The notes under the pieces are model-generated. The model was not told the DNA's origin, ran no database searches, and was given only the letters and a program-made list of their open reading frames with translations. The position numbers and the translations under genes are program-made. A stretch of DNA of 64,000 nt from Oscillospiraceae bacterium (GTDB taxonomy: Bacteria; Bacillota; Clostridia; Oscillospirales; Ruminococcaceae): positions 1-64,000 of the forward strand of contig SVNA01000007.1 of assembly GCA_015067145.1 (NCBI GenBank). Reading direction: 5' to 3'. Position 1 is the stretch's first letter. Each line of letters starts with the position of its first letter. Positions 58,537-64,000 of this stretch are shown piece after piece.

Positions 58537-59709
58537 ATGAGTAAAAGAGTATTTCTTATAGTATTGGACAGTTTTGGCATAGGAAATATGCCTGATGCAG
58601 CAGATTTTGGTGATGAAGGCAGCGACACCTTGCTTTCTGTTTCAAAGAGTGATAAATTCAATCTTCCAAATATGGCAAAAATGGGGTTATTCAATATTGA
58701 TGAGGTAACCTGCGGAACAAAAGCCGAACAAACAACTGCCAGCTTTGCAAGGGTTCGGGAAGCGTCCAACGGCAAGGACACAACCATAGGCCACTGGGAA
58801 ATTGCAGGGGTGGAAAGTGACAAGCCTCTGCCTGTTTATCCTAATGGTTTTCCAGACGATGTGATTGAAAAGTACAAACAGCTTACCGGTAAAAACGTTA
58901 TCTGCAACAAGCCGTATTCAGGTACGGTTGTTATCAACGAATTCGGTGAAGAACATATGCGTACAGGCGACCTGATTGTATATACATCTGCGGACAGTGT
59001 ATTTCAGGTTGCAGCACATGAGGATATTGTCCCTGTGGAAGAACTGTACAGATACTGCCAGATTGCAAGGGATATGCTGATTGGTGAACACGCTGTGGGA
59101 CGAATTATCGCAAGACCGTTTACGGGCAGCAAAAGAGGCGAATTTAAACGCACAATCAACCGACACGACTATTCCCTTAAACCACCAAAGAAAACTGTTC
59201 TGGACTATATAAAAGCCGCAGGCAAGAATGTTATAGGTGTCGGTAAAATCTATGATATTTTTGACGGCGAAGGTGTTACAGAAAAAATCAAAACCGGTAC
59301 AAACGATATTGGTATGGCAGAAAGTCTGAAGCTTGCAGACCGTGATTTTGACGGGCTTTGCTTTATTAATCTTGTAGACTTCGACTCAGTTTACGGCCAC
59401 AGAAACGATGTGGACGGATACGCCAATGCACTGAGCGAATTTGACCTGTGGCTGAATGATTTTCTGCCGAAACTGCGAAAGGATGATATACTTATCATCA
59501 CTGCAGACCACGGCTGTGACCCTGGCACCCCATCCACCGACCATTCCAGAGAATGTGTGCCACTGCTGATTTACGGCGAAAATGTAAAGGAAAACAACAA
59601 CCTTGGTACTTTCACCAGCTTTGCACATATCGGTGCAACAGTAGCTGATTATCTGGGTGTTGAATATGAGGCAGACGCCCCAAGCCTGCTGGACAAAATT
59701 ATTAAGTAA
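58537..59709 (+). CDS. deoB: Phosphopentomutase
   Basis: VFLIVLDSFGIGNMPDAADFGDEGSDTL; TADHGCDPGTPSTDHSRECVPLL. Confidence 0.97.
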   Translation: MSKRVFLIVLDSFGIGNMPDAADFGDEGSDTLLSVSKSDKFNLPNMAKMGLFNIDEVTCGTKAEQTTASFARVREASNGKDTTIGHWEIAGVESDKPLPVYPNGFPDDVIEKYKQLTGKNVICNKPYSGTVVINEFGEEHMRTGDLIVYTSADSVFQVAAHEDIVPVEELYRYCQIARDMLIGEHAVGRIIARPFTGSKRGEFKRTINRHDYSLKPPKKTVLDYIKAAGKNVIGVGKIYDIFDGEGVTEKIKTGTNDIGMAESLKLADRDFDGLCFINLVDFDSVYGHRNDVDGYANALSEFDLWLNDFLPKLRKDDILIITADHGCDPGTPSTDHSRECVPLLIYGENVKENNNLGTFTSFAHIGATVADYLGVEYEADAPSLLDKIIK

Positions 59710-59724
59710 TAAAACCAAAAAGGT

Positions 59725-59756
59725 ATCTTATCAGACCAATAAGATACCTTTTTTAT
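59725..59756. terminator. Terminator between deoB and the ATPase gene
   Basis: AAAGGTATCTTATCAGACCAATAAGATACCTTTTTT. Confidence 0.75.
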
Positions 59757-62390
59757 TTATGATGTTGTATTATCTTTTTTTCTCTGGAAAAATTTCACAA
59801 TCTCAACAACAGGTATTACACTTACTGCAAGAAGCATTGCAATTGCATATTCAGCGAGACTGATATGTTCAAAACCGAATGCATTGCTGAGGAACGGAAT
59901 ATAGAGAACTGCTGCTGTGAGAACAATGCCTGCAATCATAGAGCCAAGAAGATATTTATTCTGTTTTGACATTTTGAAAACGCTTTTGCGGCGACTTCTC
60001 ATATTGTAGCTGTGAAAAACCTCCGCCATACTCATTGTGAGAAAAGCCATTGTCATACCATCGGAGCTGTTTGCAATTTCCCACACACCGCTTTCCATAT
60101 AATGGCCAGTAAAATATGCAATAAGTGTAAGAACTGCAACCATAACACCCTGATAGATAACGTCAATACCAAGACCTTCGGCAAATATACCGCTGTTGCT
60201 TTTGCGAGGCGGTCTTGCCATAACATCGCCTTCAGCTTCTTCCATACCAAGTGCAAGAGCAGGCAGTGTATCTGTGATAAGGTTAATCCAAAGAATATGC
60301 ACAGGTTTGAGCAGTACAAAACCCATAAGTGTTGCTGTAAAGATACTTATAACCTCGCTCATATTGGATGCAAGCAGGAACTGTATAGCTTTTCTGATAT
60401 TGTCATAGATACGTCTGCCCTCTTCAACTGCACCGACGATTGTTGCAAAGTTATCATCTGCAAGCACCATATCCGCAACATTTTTTGTAACATCTGTGCC
60501 TGTAATACCCATAGCAACACCGATATCCGATGTTTTTATACTTGGAGCATCGTTTACACCGTCACCGGTCATTGCACATACATAACCTTTTTCTTTGAAG
60601 GTTTTAACAATTTTTGTCTTGTGCTGTGGCTGTACACGGGCATATACAGAATAGTTTTCTATGTTCTCATAGTAGAAATCATCATCAAGTTCATCCAGCT
60701 GACTGCCACTGAGAGCCTGACTTTCGTCTGACAGGATACCAAGCTGTTTTGCAATAGCAACTGCTGTATCCTTGTGATCACCTGTAATCATTACAGGACG
60801 GATGCCTGCACTGCGGCACTCTTTTATCGCTTCTACAACCTCAGGACGGACAGGGTCAATCATACCTGTAAGACCGATGAAAATCATATCCCTTTCAAGA
60901 TTTTCAGGTGTCTGGTCCTGCGGTACTTCTGTATAAGTTTTATATGCTGCTGCAAGCACACGGAGAGCCTGGTCTGCAAACGCCTTGTTCTGCCCAAGGA
61001 TTTCTTTGCGTTTTGCATCATCAAGTGCTTTAACTGTGCCGTTTACTGTATAGTGAGTACACCTTTTAAGGACTTCGTCAGGTGCACCTTTGGTATACTG
61101 TGTGATACCATCCTCCATATTGTGAACTGTACTCATCATTTTTCTGTTTGAATCAAACGGAGCTTCTGCCACACGAGGATATTTTTCATCCATAACAGTT
61201 TTGTTCAGACTGTTTGCAAAAGCAAAGTTAACAAGCGCTGCTTCGGTAGCTTCGCCCTCTGCTTCATCATTTTCAAGATGTGCATCGTTACAGAGGGCCA
61301 TTGCTGTGGCAAGAAGTTCTGTTTCTCCTATATGGTCAACAACCGTCATCTTGTTCTGTGTAAGAGTACCTGTTTTGTCAGAACATATAATCTGAGCACA
61401 GCCTAAAGTTTCTACCGCTGTCAGCTGACGGATAACCGCGTTGCGTTTGGACATATTGGTAACACCTATACTGAGAACAAGTGTTACAACAGTTGCAAGA
61501 CCTTCAGGAATAGCGGCAACCGCAAGGGATACCGCAACCATAAATGTTTCCAGCATTGCCTTGCCTTCAAAACTGCCGTTGCGGATAAGTGTAAATGCAA
61601 ATATAAATGCACATATGCCCAGCACAACCACACTGAGAACCTTGCTTAACTGTGTAAGCTTTTTCTGCAGAGGTGTTTCTCCGTCTTTTGTCTGGATAAG
61701 TGCATCTGCAATTTTGCCCATTTCGGTATTCATACCGGTGCCTGTGATAACAGCTTTACCACGGCCGTAAGCGATTGTAGAACCCATATATACCATATTT
61801 TTTCTGTCACCAAGAGGAACATCCTTGCCGTCTTCAGTTTCCAGCACTTCATCTGTTTTGCTTACGGGAACACTCTCACCTGTGAGGGCTGCTTCTTCTG
61901 CTTTTATGGAAGCACATTCGATAATTCTTGCATCTGCCGGCACTGCATCCCCCGCTTCAAGGACAATAACGTCACCCGTAACAAGCTGTGTGGATTCCAC
62001 AACAATCTGTTTGCCGTCACGGATAACCTTGCTGGTTGCAGCTGTCATTCTGCTGAGTGCTTCTATAGCCTTTTCTGCCTTGCTTTCCTGATAAACACCC
62101 ATAACTGCGTTGAGAATTACAACAGCAAGAATGATAAATACATCGGTCAGGCTTTCGCCGCTGTAAAAGGCTGTCACAGCACTTACTGCTGCAGCTACAA
62201 GCAAAATTATAATCATCGGGTCTTTCAGCTGTGCTGCAAAACGCTGTCCTACTGTAATCTTTTCTGCCTCATCAAGCTTATTCGGACCGTTTTTTTCCAG
62301 AAACTGCTGAGCCTGAGCAGCAGATAACCCGTCCTGACTGCTGTTCAACTGAGCAAATACTTCACTTAATGTCTGATTGTAAAATTTCAT
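59757..62390 (-). CDS. Cation-translocating P-type ATPase (PMCA/SERCA-like, Ca2+ or Mn2+)
   Basis: ICSDKTGTLTQNKMTVVDH; TGESVPVSKTDEVL; MTGDGVNDAPSIKTSDIGVAMG. Confidence 0.95.
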   Translation of the reverse strand: MKFYNQTLSEVFAQLNSSQDGLSAAQAQQFLEKNGPNKLDEAEKITVGQRFAAQLKDPMIIILLVAAAVSAVTAFYSGESLTDVFIILAVVILNAVMGVYQESKAEKAIEALSRMTAATSKVIRDGKQIVVESTQLVTGDVIVLEAGDAVPADARIIECASIKAEEAALTGESVPVSKTDEVLETEDGKDVPLGDRKNMVYMGSTIAYGRGKAVITGTGMNTEMGKIADALIQTKDGETPLQKKLTQLSKVLSVVVLGICAFIFAFTLIRNGSFEGKAMLETFMVAVSLAVAAIPEGLATVVTLVLSIGVTNMSKRNAVIRQLTAVETLGCAQIICSDKTGTLTQNKMTVVDHIGETELLATAMALCNDAHLENDEAEGEATEAALVNFAFANSLNKTVMDEKYPRVAEAPFDSNRKMMSTVHNMEDGITQYTKGAPDEVLKRCTHYTVNGTVKALDDAKRKEILGQNKAFADQALRVLAAAYKTYTEVPQDQTPENLERDMIFIGLTGMIDPVRPEVVEAIKECRSAGIRPVMITGDHKDTAVAIAKQLGILSDESQALSGSQLDELDDDFYYENIENYSVYARVQPQHKTKIVKTFKEKGYVCAMTGDGVNDAPSIKTSDIGVAMGITGTDVTKNVADMVLADDNFATIVGAVEEGRRIYDNIRKAIQFLLASNMSEVISIFTATLMGFVLLKPVHILWINLITDTLPALALGMEEAEGDVMARPPRKSNSGIFAEGLGIDVIYQGVMVAVLTLIAYFTGHYMESGVWEIANSSDGMTMAFLTMSMAEVFHSYNMRSRRKSVFKMSKQNKYLLGSMIAGIVLTAAVLYIPFLSNAFGFEHISLAEYAIAMLLAVSVIPVVEIVKFFQRKKDNTTS

Positions 62391-62424
62391 AGTTTCCTCG
62401 CTTTCTCAGTATATGGGAACAAAA

Positions 62425-62461
62425 AAGACCCATATACAGTATTATTCTGTATATGAGTCTT
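62425..62461 (-). terminator. Intrinsic terminator (expression platform) in the ATPase leader
   Basis: On the transcript: AAGACTCATATACAG-AATAATA-CTGTATATGGGTCTT-TTTT, upstream of the start codon. Confidence 0.8.
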
Positions 62462-62556
62462 GTTATTACTTCTAAGCCAGATTATTTTTACACAATCATG
62501 ATGTTGACTTAAAACACACAGGCAAAATATCCTGTGCCCAACTACTCCCTCAATAC
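62455..62556 (-). ncRNA. Probable yybP-ykoY (manganese) riboswitch
   Basis: On the transcript: GAGGGAGTAGTTGGGCACAGGAT...CCTGTGTG...AGTCAACATCATGA...TCTGGCTTAGAAGTAATAACAAGACT; GGGAGTAG start, placement before a P-type ATPase. Confidence 0.65.
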
Positions 62557-62639
62557 TAATATGTTATTGAATTTTTGTGAGATTGTCAATATCAAATTGA
62601 GCTAAACATATTGAATTCACCAAGTGTTCACAAATTGAT

Positions 62640-63341
62640 TTAAAAAATCAAAGTATATATGATAGCCAGCACCATTGCAGGCAAAGTATTTGCCAGCTTT
62701 ATCTTTGTCATACCCAGCATATTTGTACCGATTGCCATAACTATTGCATATCCGACTGTACATATATTCATCATCATTGCATCGGTAACAAAAGGCTGGA
62801 TAAATGTAGCCATCATTGAAATTGCACCCTGATAGATAAATATTGAAACTCCCGCAAAAGCAACGCCGATGCCAAGGGATGTGCTGAGGATAAAGGCTGT
62901 GATGGCGTCAATCATACTTTTTACTATAAGAACACTGCTGTCGCCGCTGATACCGTCTTTGAGAGAACCAAAAATTGCCATGGCTCCAACACAGAAAAGC
63001 AATGATGCTGTTACAAAGCCTTTTGCAAAACCATCTACACCTGCTTTATCCTCTATCTTTTTACCAAAAGCATTTAGTCTGTCTTCTATGCAGAGCAGTT
63101 CGCCTATTGCAACACCCAAAGCAAGACATACAAGCATCATAATCTCGCCGTTGGATTTTATCGCACCATCTTCTATTGTAAGTGCTGTGGAGAAAAAACC
63201 CAGCAAAGCAATCAGAAATACAGAAATACCAATCATATCCATAATAGGTTTTTCTATCTTTTCAGGTATTGCCTTTTTTATAAAACAGCCAAGAAAGCCT
63301 GCTGCCAATACTACGGTACTATTTATTATTGTGCCTGTCAT
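62640..63341 (-). CDS. DUF554 family membrane protein
   Basis: MTGTIINSTVVLAAGFLGCFIKKAIPEKI...CVGAMAIFGSLKDGISGD. Confidence 0.9.
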   Translation of the reverse strand: MTGTIINSTVVLAAGFLGCFIKKAIPEKIEKPIMDMIGISVFLIALLGFFSTALTIEDGAIKSNGEIMMLVCLALGVAIGELLCIEDRLNAFGKKIEDKAGVDGFAKGFVTASLLFCVGAMAIFGSLKDGISGDSSVLIVKSMIDAITAFILSTSLGIGVAFAGVSIFIYQGAISMMATFIQPFVTDAMMMNICTVGYAIVMAIGTNMLGMTKIKLANTLPAMVLAIIYTLIF

Positions 63342-63819
63342 ATCTTATTACCATATTTTCCCTTTGCTTAAATTGTTTATGCTGGAAATGAGAGTAAAGT
63401 CTGAATATTGCTGATGCCACAGAAACGCCAACCGCTATGGCCCCCGCCACTGCAATAGTCTCCAGACCTTTTTCGATGAACATCTCTGTGTTGCCCTGAA
63501 CACCGTATTCCATTGTGTAGTAGATACCGCCTCCCGGAACCATAGGCAGAACACCGATAACGAGAAATACCGTTGATGGTGCTTTTAAAATTCGGGACAT
63601 AAACTCCGAAAACAGTGCCACTGTGATAGCAGCTATAAGGTTCTGCATAACAACCGAGCCTGACGGTGCAGATATAAGATATGCAAACCAGCCCAGTCCG
63701 CCGCCAAGAGCGGAAAAGAATATTACCTTTTTATCCTTTACGTTGAAAATACCGCAGAACACAAGGCTGGACAAAAAAGCCCAAAGACAAGGAAGCAGAT
63801 AACCTTTTACAATAATCAT
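63319..63819 (-). CDS. Threonine/serine exporter family protein (ThrE C-half, DUF3815)
   Basis: SALGGGLGWFAYLI...VLPMVPGGGIYYTMEYGVQGN. Confidence 0.88.
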   Translation of the reverse strand: MIIVKGYLLPCLWAFLSSLVFCGIFNVKDKKVIFFSALGGGLGWFAYLISAPSGSVVMQNLIAAITVALFSEFMSRILKAPSTVFLVIGVLPMVPGGGIYYTMEYGVQGNTEMFIEKGLETIAVAGAIAVGVSVASAIFRLYSHFQHKQFKQRENMVIRYDRHNNK

Positions 63820-64000
63820 AACCCACCTCCAAAGAATATAACGCTGCTCATCGCCAGGGCGATGCCCACAGCTATGGCAAGTGCGATAAGCAGAACCTCT
63901 GCAAGTTTTGTTGTACCGGTGATAACATCCCCTGCAATAATATCTCTCATAATATTTGTTATGGCAACACCGGGAACAAGAGACATGATTGCACCGATGA
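63816..64000 (-). CDS. Threonine/serine exporter ThrE N-half family, C-terminal part (runs off the window)
   Basis: Hydrophobic reading frame ending with an ATGA overlap to the DUF3815 ORF; SLVPGVAITNIMRDIIAGDVITGTTKLAEVLLIALAIAVGIALA. Confidence 0.85.
   Translation of the reverse strand, partial: IGAIMSLVPGVAITNIMRDIIAGDVITGTTKLAEVLLIALAIAVGIALAMSSVIFFGGGL

Overview
The window comes from a spore-forming Clostridia-like (Firmicutes) chromosome. Most of it (about 8-64 kb) is ordinary core content: sporulation genes (spoIIGA-sigE-sigG-ylmC, gerA/AB/AC, yqfC/yqfD), secDF, mutS2, recO, era, dgkA, ybeY, phoH, pyk, deoB, a P-type ATPase and transporters. The standout feature is a compact prophage of about 7.4 kb (about 326-7770), inserted between the rpsB promoter (leftward) and a pyridoxamine-oxidase-family gene (rightward). 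It has the gene order of a filamentous phage (Inoviridae-like): a small ssDNA-binding-like protein, two small ORFs, an HUH-type Rep, a tRNA-like element, a major coat protein, a strong terminator, a pIII-like adsorption protein with a LamG-like region, three small membrane proteins and a Zot/pI-type morphogenesis ATPase. After these come an opposite-strand membrane protein, a long hairpin-rich intergenic region and an IS30-family DDE transposase. It has no secretin gene, which fits a monoderm host. Other items worth a second look: tandem hairpins overlapping the rep start codon, an ~83-nt extended hairpin, imperfect terminal inverted/direct repeats, a frameshifted giant secreted protein with a Hint domain, a probable yybP-ykoY (Mn2+) riboswitch before the P-type ATPase, a structured rpsB leader and a NUDIX-GNAT fusion. 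All calls were made by reading the sequence; no database search was run.
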